From Micromonospora sp. WMMA1363 (GTDB lineage Bacteria > Actinomycetota > Actinomycetes > Mycobacteriales > Micromonosporaceae): 64,000 nucleotides of DNA. Position numbers and translations under genes: made by a program. Shown here in pieces: positions 16,680 to 25,310 of this stretch. The DNA is taken from NCBI RefSeq assembly GCF_030345795.1, contig NZ_JAUALB010000001.1:1049001-1113000 (forward strand), written 5' to 3'. Below the pieces are notes generated by a model that was not told where the DNA came from, did not search any database, and worked only from the letters and a program-made list of their open reading frames with translations. Numbering within the stretch: position 1 is the stretch's first letter; each line of letters opens with the position of its first letter.

Positions 16680-19085
16680 GTGACCGTGTTCCCGTTCTCC
16701 GCTGTCCTCGGGATGGCCGACATGGGCCTCGCGCTGCTGCTCAACGCGGTCAGCCCGGCGATCGGCGGGGTGCTCGTCCGGGGCGAGAAGGGCACCGCGA
16801 AGTCCACCGCCGTCCGCGCCCTTGCTGCCCTGCTGCCGCCGGTGGACCGGGTTGTCGGCTGCCGATTCGGCTGCGATCCGGCCCTGCCGGACCTCCGTTG
16901 CCCGGATGGTCCGCACCCGGACGGGCCGGCGGCGGAGCGTCGCCCGGCCGCGTTGGTCGAGTTGCCCGTCGGCGCCGCCGAGGACCGGGTGGTCGGCGCG
17001 CTCGATCTGGAGCGGGTCCTCGCCGAGGGGGTACGCGCGTACGAGCCCGGCCTGCTCGCCGCCGCCCACCGTGGAGTGCTCTACGTTGACGAGGTCAACC
17101 TGCTCCACGACCACCTGGTCGACCTGTTGCTGGACGCCGCGGCCATGGGCCGCTGCCACGTCGAGCGGGAGGGCGTCTCGGTCAGCCACGCCGCCCGGTT
17201 CCTGCTCGTCGGCACGATGAACCCGGAGGAGGGGGAGCTGCGGCCGCAACTGCTCGACCGGTTCGGGCTCACCGTCGAGGTGACGGCCAGCCGGGACCCG
17301 GCCGTGCGGGTGGAGGTGGTCCGCCGCCGGCTCGCCGCTGACGCCGATCCCGCCGGCTTCGCCGCCCGGTGGGCCGAGCCGGATGCGGCCGTCGCCCGCC
17401 GGGTGGCCGACGCCCGGGCCCGGCTCGACCGGGTAGCGCTGACCGATGCCGCGCTGCGGCAGATCGCCGAGGTCTGCGCGGCGTTCGACGTGGACGGGAT
17501 GCGCGCCGACATCGTCACCGCCCGCACCGCCGTCGCCCACGCCGCCTGGCAGGGCCGCGACCGGGTCGGTGTGGAGGACGTCCGGGTGGCGGCCCGGCTC
17601 GCCCTGCCACACCGCCGCCGCCGTGACCCGTTCGACACCCCGGGCCTGGACGAGAAGCGCCTCGACGAGACGTTGCGCCGGGCCGCGGAGGAGTACCCCG
17701 ATGACCCGGAGGACGGTGGGTCGAGCTCCGGCGGGCCGGACGGCGACCCCGGGCCGGACGGTGGTCCCCCCGACGGTGTGGGCCCGACCGGTGGCTCCGG
17801 CGGGGACGGTCCCCGTCCCGACGGTGATGTCGGCGCCGGCGGGTGGTCCGGCGTCGGCGGGTCGAGTGTCCACGACCAGCCCGGTACCGGTGGGTCCGCT
17901 CGGGGTGAAGGCCGTGCCGAGGACGGCGGTCGGCCACAGCTTGACCGGGGCGGCCGGTGGGAACCGCCGCTCTCCCGTGCGGGCTGGCCCGGCGGGTCGG
18001 CCGGGAGCGTACCGGCTGACCATGCCGACGGGGACGCCGACGGCGGGGGGATCGGCGACGACCGCGTCGACGGTGGACCGTCCGGCGGGATCGGGCGCCG
18101 GCGCGGGCCGGCCGGGGAGCGCCGGTCGGGGCGGTCCGACGGCCAGTGCCCGGACGAGAGCAGCGCAGCGGTGGCCGTACCGCAGGGTGGGCTGCGGGCC
18201 CGGTTGTTCACCGCGTCCGGAGTGGGCGAGGGGGTGCCCGGCCGGCGGTCGCGGGCGCGGACCGGGCAGGGGCGCACGACCGGTGCGCGGGTGCCGGCCG
18301 GCCGGTCTTCGGGGCTGCACCTGCCGGCCACGGTTCGGGCCGCCGCACCGCAGCAGGCCGCCCGGGGACGGCTCGGTGGGCCGCTGCGGCTGCGCCCGGC
18401 GGACGTGCGGGAGGCGGTCCGCGAGGGGCGCGAGGGAAACCTGGTGCTGTTCGTCGTGGACGCCAGCGGCTCGATGGGCGCGCGGCAGCGGATGAGCGCG
18501 GTCAAGGGCGCGGTGCTCGCCTTGCTCACCGACGCGTACCAGCGCCGGGACAAGGTCGCCGTGATCGCCTTCCGGGGTACCGGCGCGCAGGTCCTGCTGC
18601 CGGCCACGTCGTCGGTGCTCGCGGCGTCGACCCGGCTGGCCGAGTTACCCACCGGCGGGCGAACGCCGCTCGCGGAGGGCCTGCTCGCCGCCGCCGATCT
18701 GCTCCGCGTGCAGCGCCTGCGGGACCCGCGGCGCCGTCCCCTGGTCCTCGTCGTCACCGACGGCCGCGCCACCGCCGGCGCCGACCCGTTGCACCGGGCC
18801 GAGCGGGCGGCGACCGTGCTGCGCGCCACGGGCGCCCCGTGCGTCGTCGTCGACTGCGAGTCGGGCCCTGTCCGCCTGAACCTGGCGGCCCGCCTCGCCA
18901 CCCACCTGGCCGCCTCGCACCACCCCCTACCCCAGGTCACCACCACCCCGCTCACCACCATCGCCACCGCCCCGTCGCCACGATCACGCGCGTTCCGCCC
19001 CGGGGCGTCGGACGACGGCGGAGAACGGTGGGACCAAGACCACAGGATCGCCGCGACGGCGGCGGCGGGAAGGAGCGCCGTCTGA
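16680..19085 (+). CDS. Putative cobaltochelatase ATPase: fused AAA+ (ChlI/BchI-like) and VWA (ChlD/BchD-like) subunit
   Basis: An 801-residue protein joining both small-subunit functions of Mg/Co chelatases. Residues 35-43 are the Walker A motif GEKGTAKST, 132-142 the Walker [13 protein letters not shown], followed by sensor and lid helices to about 340. A long Gly/Pro/Asp-rich linker (about 340-560) leads to a C-terminal von Willebrand A domain with the MIDAS motif DASGSMG near 593. It should power cobalt insertion by CobN next door. GTG at 16680 lies just after the tandem repeat; the 3' end overlaps cobO by one base (TGATG). Replaces separate CobS/CobT. Confidence 0.92.
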   Translation: MTVFPFSAVLGMADMGLALLLNAVSPAIGGVLVRGEKGTAKSTAVRALAALLPPVDRVVGCRFGCDPALPDLRCPDGPHPDGPAAERRPAALVELPVGAAEDRVVGALDLERVLAEGVRAYEPGLLAAAHRGVLYVDEVNLLHDHLVDLLLDAAAMGRCHVEREGVSVSHAARFLLVGTMNPEEGELRPQLLDRFGLTVEVTASRDPAVRVEVVRRRLAADADPAGFAARWAEPDAAVARRVADARARLDRVALTDAALRQIAEVCAAFDVDGMRADIVTARTAVAHAAWQGRDRVGVEDVRVAARLALPHRRRRDPFDTPGLDEKRLDETLRRAAEEYPDDPEDGGSSSGGPDGDPGPDGGPPDGVGPTGGSGGDGPRPDGDVGAGGWSGVGGSSVHDQPGTGGSARGEGRAEDGGRPQLDRGGRWEPPLSRAGWPGGSAGSVPADHADGDADGGGIGDDRVDGGPSGGIGRRRGPAGERRSGRSDGQCPDESSAAVAVPQGGLRARLFTASGVGEGVPGRRSRARTGQGRTTGARVPAGRSSGLHLPATVRAAAPQQAARGRLGGPLRLRPADVREAVREGREGNLVLFVVDASGSMGARQRMSAVKGAVLALLTDAYQRRDKVAVIAFRGTGAQVLLPATSSVLAASTRLAELPTGGRTPLAEGLLAAADLLRVQRLRDPRRRPLVLVVTDGRATAGADPLHRAERAATVLRATGAPCVVVDCESGPVRLNLAARLATHLAASHHPLPQVTTTPLTTIATAPSPRSRAFRPGASDDGGERWDQDHRIAATAAAGRSAV

Positions 19086-19696
19086 TGCCGCAGGGGAAGC
19101 CCTCGCACGTGCCCGCGGACGGGTTGACCACCCGGCAGCGGCGGAACCGGCCGCTACTGATCGTCCACACCGGGCAGATGAAGGGGAAGTCGACCGCCGC
19201 GTTCGGGCTGGCGTTGCGGGCGTGGACCGCAGGGCTCCCGATCGGGGTGTTCCAGTTCGTCAAGAGCGCCAAGTGGCGGGTGGGGGAGGAGAACGCCTTC
19301 CGCGCGCTCGGCGAGGTCCACACGCGTACCGGCCAGGGCGCCCCGGTCAGCTGGCACAAGATGGGTGAGGGCTGGTCGTGGATCCAACGTGGCGGCGAGG
19401 CCGACCATGCGGCCGACGCCCGCGAGGGGTGGCGGCAGATCCAGCGTGACCTGGCCGCCGAGCGGTACGGCCTGTACGTGCTCGACGAGTTCACCTACCC
19501 CATGGCGTGGGGTTGGGTGGACGTGGCCGAGGTGGTCGCCACCCTCGCCACCCGTCCCGGTTTCCAGCACGTCGTCATCACCGGCCGCGATGCCGACCCG
19601 CGCCTGGTCGCCGCCGCCGACCTGGTTGCCGAGCTGACGAAGGTCAAGCATCCGATGGACACCGGCCAGAAGGGCCAGAAAGGCATCGAGTGGTGA
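19085..19696 (+). CDS. cobO: Cob(I)yrinic acid a,c-diamide adenosyltransferase
   Basis: A 203-residue CobA/CobO-type ATP:corrinoid adenosyltransferase, which attaches the adenosyl group to Co(I) corrinoids. The modified P-loop HTGQMKGKSTAAFGLALRAW is at about residues 28-47, VFQFVKSAKWRVGEE near 58-72 and YVLDEFTYPMAWGW near 135-148; the C-terminal KHPMDTGQKGQKGIEW is typical. The ATG shares one base with the upstream stop, and the 3' end overlaps cobB, so translation is coupled throughout. Confidence 0.96.
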   Translation: MPQGKPSHVPADGLTTRQRRNRPLLIVHTGQMKGKSTAAFGLALRAWTAGLPIGVFQFVKSAKWRVGEENAFRALGEVHTRTGQGAPVSWHKMGEGWSWIQRGGEADHAADAREGWRQIQRDLAAERYGLYVLDEFTYPMAWGWVDVAEVVATLATRPGFQHVVITGRDADPRLVAAADLVAELTKVKHPMDTGQKGQKGIEW

Positions 19697-21165
19697 GCAT
19701 CGCGGGCTTTGCTCCGAGCCCCGGAGTCGCCGGCGGGTCGGGCGGGACCACGCCGGACCAGGCCCGTGCGGGAGCGGATCCGGCCGCGCCGGCTTCCGCG
19801 GTGACCGGCGCTCCGGCTACGCCGTGGGCGTTGCCCCGGGTGGTGGTCGCCGCGCCGGCCAGTGGGCACGGCAAGACCACGGTCGCCACCGGGCTGCTCG
19901 CCGCGCTGCGCCGCCGAGGCCTCGCGGTCAGTCCGCACAAGGTCGGCCCGGACTACATCGACCCCGGCTACCACGCGCTCGCCGCCGGCCGGCCCGGTCG
20001 TAACCTCGACCCCTGGCTGGTCGGCCCGGAACGGATCGCCCCGCTGCTGCGGCACGCCGCGAGCGCGCCCACGCCGGCCGACATCGCGGTGATCGAGGGG
20101 GTCATGGGACTGCACGACGGTGCCGTCGGCCGTCGCGGCTTCGCCTCCACCGCCCACGTCGCCCGGTTGGTCGGTGCGCCCGTACTGCTGGTGCTGGATA
20201 CCACCGCGCAGGGGCGCAGCGCCGCCGCCCTGGTACTCGGGATGCGGGCGTTCGATCCGGGCGTGCGGACCGGCGGGGTGATCCTCAACCGGGTCGGCTC
20301 GCCCCGGCACGAGTCGCTGCTGCGCGATGCGCTCGCCGAGGTCGGCGTACCGGTGCTGGGCGCGATCAGCCGGGTCGCCGAGGTGGCCGCCCCGTCCCGG
20401 CACCTCGGACTGGTGCCGGTCGCCGAGCGGGCCCCCGAGGCAATCGCCATGGTCGACGCGTTGGCCGCGCTGGTCGAGTCCGCCGTGGACCTTGACGGTG
20501 TGTTCGACCTGGCCCGCAGCGCTCCGCCGCTGACCACCCCGGAGTGGGATCCGGCCGTGGCCGTTGGGGGCCCCGCGGGGGCCGTGCGTCCAGTGGTCGC
20601 GGTCGCCGCCGGCCCGGCCTTCACCTTCGGGTACGCCGAGACGAGCGAGTTGCTCGCCGCCGCCGGCGCGGTTGTCGTCCCGTTCGACCCGCTGCGCGAC
20701 CCGGCGCTGCCGACCGGCACCCGTGCGATCGTGATCGGCGGCGGTTTCCCCGAGTTGCACGTCGAAGCCCTCGCCGCCAACACCGGGCTGCGCGCCGACC
20801 TCGCCGCGTTCGACGGGCCGGTGGTGGCCGAGTGCGCCGGCCTGCTTTATCTGGGGCGCGAGTTGGACGGCGTGCCGATGTGCGGCCGGCTCGCGCTGAC
20901 CGCCCGGATGACCGGCCGGCTCACCGTCGGCTATCGGGACGCCGTCGCCGCCGCCGACTCCCCGGTGCACACCGAGGGCGAACCGGTACGCGGCCACGAG
21001 TTCCATCGCACGGTCACCGACCCCGGCCACGGCGACCGGCCGGCGTGGCGCTGGACCGGCGCCGAGCACGGCTTCGTCTCCGGCCCGGTGCACGCCTCCT
21101 ATCTGCACACCCACTGGGCGGGGCGACCCCAGGTGGCCCGGCGGCTGGTCGAGGCGGCCGGGTGA
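19693..21165 (+). CDS. cobB: Cobyrinate / hydrogenobyrinate a,c-diamide synthase
   Basis: A 490-residue amidotransferase that amidates the a and c side chains using glutamine and ATP. After a variable Ala/Pro-rich lead of about 45 residues comes the nucleotide-binding domain (VVVAAPASGHGKTT, then HKVGPDYIDPGYH), and from about 295 a class-I-type glutamine amidotransferase domain with the nucleophile Cys in VVAECAGLLYLG and the C-terminal HASYLHTHW. GTG at 19693 overlaps the cobO stop (GTGA); GTG at 19690 is an equal possibility. Coupled to cobI by a further 4-bp overlap. Confidence 0.95.
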   Translation: MSIAGFAPSPGVAGGSGGTTPDQARAGADPAAPASAVTGAPATPWALPRVVVAAPASGHGKTTVATGLLAALRRRGLAVSPHKVGPDYIDPGYHALAAGRPGRNLDPWLVGPERIAPLLRHAASAPTPADIAVIEGVMGLHDGAVGRRGFASTAHVARLVGAPVLLVLDTTAQGRSAAALVLGMRAFDPGVRTGGVILNRVGSPRHESLLRDALAEVGVPVLGAISRVAEVAAPSRHLGLVPVAERAPEAIAMVDALAALVESAVDLDGVFDLARSAPPLTTPEWDPAVAVGGPAGAVRPVVAVAAGPAFTFGYAETSELLAAAGAVVVPFDPLRDPALPTGTRAIVIGGGFPELHVEALAANTGLRADLAAFDGPVVAECAGLLYLGRELDGVPMCGRLALTARMTGRLTVGYRDAVAAADSPVHTEGEPVRGHEFHRTVTDPGHGDRPAWRWTGAEHGFVSGPVHASYLHTHWAGRPQVARRLVEAAG

Positions 21166-21911
21166 CCGCCACGCTGATCGGGATCGGGGTGGGCCCCGGC
21201 GACCCGGAACTACTCACCCTGCGCGCGGTACGGGTGCTGCGCGAGGCGGAGCTGGTGTTCGTCCCGGTGCTGGACCGGTACGGCGCCGACGGCGCCGCCG
21301 CTCCCGGCCGGGCCGAGTCCACCGTCACCCCGCACGTCCCGCCGGATCGACTGCGCCGGCTGCCGTTCGCCCTCGACGATCGGGGCGGGGTGACCGCCCG
21401 CCGGGAACGAGCCTGGGACGGCGCCGCCCGGGCGGTGGTCGCCGCCGTCGACGGCGGCGCCCAGACGATGGCCTTCGCCACGATCGGCGACCCCAACGTG
21501 TACTCCACCTTCGGATACCTGGCGCAGACCATTCAGGCCTGGCGGGCCGACATCACCGTCCGGACCGTCCCGGGCATCACCGCGATGCAGGAACTCGCGG
21601 CCCGCAGCGGCGTGCCGCTCTGCGAGGGGCGGGAACCGCTCACGCTGCTGCCGGCCACCGCCGGCCTGGCGCTCTTCGCCGACGCGGTGTCCGGTCCGGG
21701 CACCGTTGTCGCCTACAAGGGCTGGCGCCGTCACCCCGAGCTGCTCGCCGAGCTGCGCCGACAGGGCCGGCTCGGCGACGCGGTGCTCGGCCGGGGGCTC
21801 GGCCTGCCCGGCGAGCACGTCGGGCCGGCCGCCGAGGCCGCCGACGACCTGCCGTACCTGTCGACGCTGTTGGTCCCGGCCCGCCGGGACCAGCGGGGAG
21901 GGAAGCTGTGA
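21162..21911 (+). CDS. cobI: Precorrin-2 C20-methyltransferase
   Basis: A 249-residue SAM-dependent tetrapyrrole methylase (CobI/CbiL). The N-terminal IGIGVGPGDPELLTLRA loop binds SAM; FATIGDPNVYSTFGYL and VRTVPGITAMQELAARSG are the conserved second and third motifs. It converts (cobalt-)precorrin-2 to (cobalt-)precorrin-3. In many actinobacteria cobI is fused to cobJ; here it is free-standing and cobJ is instead fused to cbiG. Overlaps cobB and cobM by 4 bp each. Confidence 0.93.
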   Translation: MTATLIGIGVGPGDPELLTLRAVRVLREAELVFVPVLDRYGADGAAAPGRAESTVTPHVPPDRLRRLPFALDDRGGVTARRERAWDGAARAVVAAVDGGAQTMAFATIGDPNVYSTFGYLAQTIQAWRADITVRTVPGITAMQELAARSGVPLCEGREPLTLLPATAGLALFADAVSGPGTVVAYKGWRRHPELLAELRRQGRLGDAVLGRGLGLPGEHVGPAAEAADDLPYLSTLLVPARRDQRGGKL

Positions 21912-22786
21912 CCAGCGGAACCGTGTGGTTCGTCGGCGCCGGACCCGGCGCGGCCGACCTGCTGACCCTGCGCGCCGCCCGGGTGATCGCCGCCGCCGAC
22001 GTGGTGGTGTGGGCGGCCAGCCTGGTACACGCCGACGTGCTTGCCCACGCCCGGCCGGACGCCGAGATCGTCGACTCCTCGCAGTTGCCGATCGAGGGGG
22101 TGTTGCCGCTGTACCGGCGGGCCGCCGACGCGGGGCTGACCGTGGCCCGGATCCACTCCGGGGACCCGGCCCTGTGGGGGGCGATGCAGGAACAGCTCGA
22201 CCTGTGCCGGGCGCTCGGCCTGGCGGTGGAGGTGGTACCCGGCGTCTCCGCGTTCACCGCAGTCGCCGCGCTTGTCGGCCGGGAGCTGACCATCCCTGAG
22301 GTCGCCCAGTCGGTGATCCTCACCCGACTGGAGGGTGGGCGGACGCCGATGCCGCCGGGTGAGCGGGTCCGCGAGTTCGCCCGGCACGGCACCACGATGG
22401 CGCTGTTCCTCTCCGCCGCCCGCTCCTCGCAGGTGCAGGCCGAGCTGCTGGCTGGAGGGTATCCGGCGGACACCCCGGCGGTCGTCGCGTATCAGGCGAC
22501 CTGGCCGGACGAGGTGGTGGTGCGCTGCACCGTCGGCACGCTGGCCGCCACGGTCAAGGAACGCCGCCTGTGGAAGCACACGCTCTTCTTGGTCGGGCCG
22601 GCCCTGGCCGCGTCCGGTACCCGCTCGCATCTGTACCACCCCGGGCACTTCCACACCTACCGCCGGGCCGAGCCGGCTGCCCGGGCCGCACTGCGTCGGT
22701 CCCGCGCCGGGGGCGTCGCGCCGCCGGCCGCCGCCGACGCGTTCGATGCGGACGGCGAGGTGCGCGGCGGGGGCGGGGCGACGTGA
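21908..22786 (+). CDS. cobM: Precorrin-4 C11-methyltransferase
   Basis: A 292-residue tetrapyrrole methylase (CobM/CbiF). Motifs: WFVGAGPGAADLLTLRAARV at the N-terminus, RIHSGDPALWGAMQEQ near residue 80, VVPGVSAFTAVAALVGRELT near 110, and LTRLEGGRTPMP near 140. The last 40 residues (Ala/Arg/Gly-rich after YHPGHFHTYRR) exceed the usual length and look disordered. GTG at 21908 overlaps cobI; the stop shares a base with the cbiD ATG. Confidence 0.93.
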   Translation: MTSGTVWFVGAGPGAADLLTLRAARVIAAADVVVWAASLVHADVLAHARPDAEIVDSSQLPIEGVLPLYRRAADAGLTVARIHSGDPALWGAMQEQLDLCRALGLAVEVVPGVSAFTAVAALVGRELTIPEVAQSVILTRLEGGRTPMPPGERVREFARHGTTMALFLSAARSSQVQAELLAGGYPADTPAVVAYQATWPDEVVVRCTVGTLAATVKERRLWKHTLFLVGPALAASGTRSHLYHPGHFHTYRRAEPAARAALRRSRAGGVAPPAAADAFDADGEVRGGGGAT

Positions 22787-23940
22787 TGGCTGACCACCTG
22801 CCACCGTTGCGGGAACCGGACCTTCCGCGCACCGCGAAGGTCCGGCCGACCGCGCTGCGCACCGGCTGGACCACCGGCGCCTGCGCGGCGGCGGCGGCGA
22901 AGGCCGCGCTGACCGCGCTGGTCACCGGTGTGCCGGCGGTGGAGGTGGAGATCGGGCTGCCGGCCGGCCGGCGGGTGCGCTTCCCGGTGGCCCGCTGCGA
23001 CCTGGACGCGGTTGTCCGGCCGGCACAGGCCGAGGCGGTGGTGGTCAAGGACGCCGGTGACGACCCGGACGTCACGCACGGTGCGGAACTGACCGCCACC
23101 GTGGCCTGGTGTGAGGTCCCCGGTCTGGCGCTGGAGGGCGGGCCCGGGGTCGGCACCGTGACGAAGCCGGGGCTGGGACTGCCGGTCGGCGGCCCGGCGA
23201 TCAACGACACTCCGCGCCGGATGATCGGAGAGGCGGTCGGCGAGGTGGTCGATGTGGCAACGGTCGGCGTCCGTGTGGTGATCAGCGTGCCCGGCGGCGA
23301 GATCATGGCGCGCCGGACCACCAATCGCCGGCTCGGCATCCTCGGCGGCATCTCCATCCTCGGCACGACCGGGATCGTCCGCCCCTTCTCCACCGCTTCC
23401 TGGCGGGCGAGCGTCGTGCAGGCGGTGCGGGTGACGGCGGCCCAGGGCGAGCGGACGGTGGTGCTGTGCACGGGGGGTCGGACCGAGCGGGCCGCACGGA
23501 CGCTGCTGCCGACGTTGCCCGAGGTGTGCTTCGTGGAGGTCGGCGACTTCACGGGCGCGGCGGTCACCGCGGCGGTGGCGGACGGCCTGACCGGGGTGGT
23601 CTTCGTGGGCATGGCCGGCAAGCTGGCCAAGCTCGCCGCGGGGGTGCTGATGACCCACTACACCCGCTCGAAGGTGGACCTGTCGCTGCTCGGGGCGGTC
23701 ACCGCCGAGGCCGGTGGGAACGAGCGCCTGGTCGCCGCGGTCAGTACGGCCAACACCGGCCGGCACGCGTACGAGCTGTGGGAGGCCGCCGGTCTGCTCG
23801 GTGCCGCCGGTGACCTGCTCTGTCACCGGGTCCGGGCGGTGCTGCGGCGGTTCGCCGGGGACGCGGTCGCCGTCGACGTGGCCCTGGTGGACTTCGCCGG
23901 ATCCCGGGTCGTCGCCTCCTCCGGGCGGTGGGTGGCGTGA
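22786..23940 (+). CDS. cbiD: Cobalt-precorrin-5B C1-methyltransferase
   Basis: A 384-residue CbiD, the methylase used by the early-cobalt (anaerobic) branch for C1 methylation, in place of CobF. The family signature TGWTTGACAAAAAKAAL lies at about residues 26-42, with GGPAINDTPRRMI near 145, RRTTNRRLGILGGISILGTT near 180-199 and GMAGKLAKLAAG near 280. ATG at 22786 (TGATG with cobM) gives MADHLPPLREPDLPRT. Its presence beside CobN is discussed as a hybrid pathway. Confidence 0.94.
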   Translation: MADHLPPLREPDLPRTAKVRPTALRTGWTTGACAAAAAKAALTALVTGVPAVEVEIGLPAGRRVRFPVARCDLDAVVRPAQAEAVVVKDAGDDPDVTHGAELTATVAWCEVPGLALEGGPGVGTVTKPGLGLPVGGPAINDTPRRMIGEAVGEVVDVATVGVRVVISVPGGEIMARRTTNRRLGILGGISILGTTGIVRPFSTASWRASVVQAVRVTAAQGERTVVLCTGGRTERAARTLLPTLPEVCFVEVGDFTGAAVTAAVADGLTGVVFVGMAGKLAKLAAGVLMTHYTRSKVDLSLLGAVTAEAGGNERLVAAVSTANTGRHAYELWEAAGLLGAAGDLLCHRVRAVLRRFAGDAVAVDVALVDFAGSRVVASSGRWVA

Positions 23941-25310
23941 CCGCCGCCGGTGGACGTCACGGCGTGCCCGCCGCCGGCGCTGACCGGAGCGTGCCGGTCG
24001 CTGACAGCGGCCCGGTGGTGCGCGGGGTCGAACCGGAGCCGCACCCCGTCGGATCGGCCGCGACGCCCGCACCGGAACGTGCCGTGGCCTCCGACGCGGC
24101 CGTGACCGTGGTCGGGGTGGACGCCGCTGGCAACCCGCCGCATCCTGGGCTCGCCGCCGCCCTGTCGCGCGCGGGACTCGTGGTCGGCGCGGCTCGGCAC
24201 CTGGCCGCGACGCCGGTGCCGCCCGGAGTGGAGACGCTGCTCCTCGGTGCAGTGGCCCCCGCCCTCGACCGGCTCGGGACCGCGGTTGCGGCGGGCACCC
24301 CGGCCGTGGTGCTGGCCAGTGCCGATCCGGGGTTCTTCGGGATCGTGCGGCGGCTGCGGGTGGCTGGCCTTCCGGTGCGGGTGCTGCCAGCGGTGTCCAG
24401 CGTGGCGGCCGCGTTCGGCCGAGTCGGCCTGCCCTGGGACGGCGCGGCTGTGGTCACCGCCCACGGGCGGGATCCGCGGGCGGCGCTCAACGCCTGTCGG
24501 GCGCTACCACTCGTCGCCGTGTTGACCGCTCCGGGTGCGGGCGCCGCCGAACTCGCCGCCGGTCTGGTCGGCTGGCCGCGCACGCTGGTGGTGGCCGAGC
24601 ACCTGGGCACCGACGCCGAACGGATCACCTGGACGACGCCGGAGGAGGGCGGCGCCCGCGCCTGGGCCGACCCGCACGTCCTGCTCAGCATCGCCGCCGG
24701 CGGGCCGCACGCGAGGGTGGACGCGGCGCGGGCCGACAACCAGCCGGCCGCCGCGCCGACCGGCGGGTGGGCGTTGCCCGAGAGCGCGTACGCGCACCGC
24801 GATTCCATGGTCACGAAGGCGGAGGCGCGCGCTCTCGTGGTGGCCCGGTTGCGTCCCCGGCTGGGCCGACTGGTCTGGGATGTTGGCGCGGGCAGCGGTT
24901 CGGTCGGCGTCGAGTGCGCGCTGCTCGGTGCCGCGGTCGTGGCGATCGAGCGGGATCCGGCGGCGGTGGCGCTGGTCCGGGCCAACGCCGCCCGACACGG
25001 CGTCGAGGTGCGGCTGGTGCCCGGCTCCGCCCCGGACGCCCTGGCCGGGCTGCCCGAACCGGACGCGGTCTTCGTCGGCGGCGGCGGCAGCGAGGTGCTC
25101 GCGGCTGTCGCGGCGCTTCGCCCGCCGCGGATCGTCGTCGCGCTCGCCGCGCTGGACCGGATAGTCCCGGCCCGGAACCTGCTGCGGGAGTCCGGCTACG
25201 TCGTGCACGGTGTGCAACTGTCCGCCGCTCGCCTCGCCGATCTGCCGGGCGGGTCGGTCCGCCTCGCGGCCGCCAACCCGGTGGTCGTGCTCACCGGGGA
25301 GCGGCCGTGA
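23937..25310 (+). CDS. cobL: Precorrin-6Y C5,15-methyltransferase (decarboxylating), CbiE-CbiT fusion
   Basis: A 457-residue bifunctional CobL. After an Ala/Pro-rich lead of about 45 residues the CbiE tetrapyrrole-methylase domain runs to about 260 (VVLASADPGFFGIVRRL near 120; VVTAHGRDPRAALNA near 175). From about 280 the CbiT domain begins with ESAYAHRDSMVTKAEARAL, then the Rossmann SAM loop WDVGAGSGSVGVE. It methylates C5 and C15 and decarboxylates the acetate side chain. GTG at 23937 overlaps the cbiD stop and is the chosen start; the long lead is unusual for the family and could be shortened by a later start. Confidence 0.93.
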   Translation: MTAAGGRHGVPAAGADRSVPVADSGPVVRGVEPEPHPVGSAATPAPERAVASDAAVTVVGVDAAGNPPHPGLAAALSRAGLVVGAARHLAATPVPPGVETLLLGAVAPALDRLGTAVAAGTPAVVLASADPGFFGIVRRLRVAGLPVRVLPAVSSVAAAFGRVGLPWDGAAVVTAHGRDPRAALNACRALPLVAVLTAPGAGAAELAAGLVGWPRTLVVAEHLGTDAERITWTTPEEGGARAWADPHVLLSIAAGGPHARVDAARADNQPAAAPTGGWALPESAYAHRDSMVTKAEARALVVARLRPRLGRLVWDVGAGSGSVGVECALLGAAVVAIERDPAAVALVRANAARHGVEVRLVPGSAPDALAGLPEPDAVFVGGGGSEVLAAVAALRPPRIVVALAALDRIVPARNLLRESGYVVHGVQLSAARLADLPGGSVRLAAANPVVVLTGERP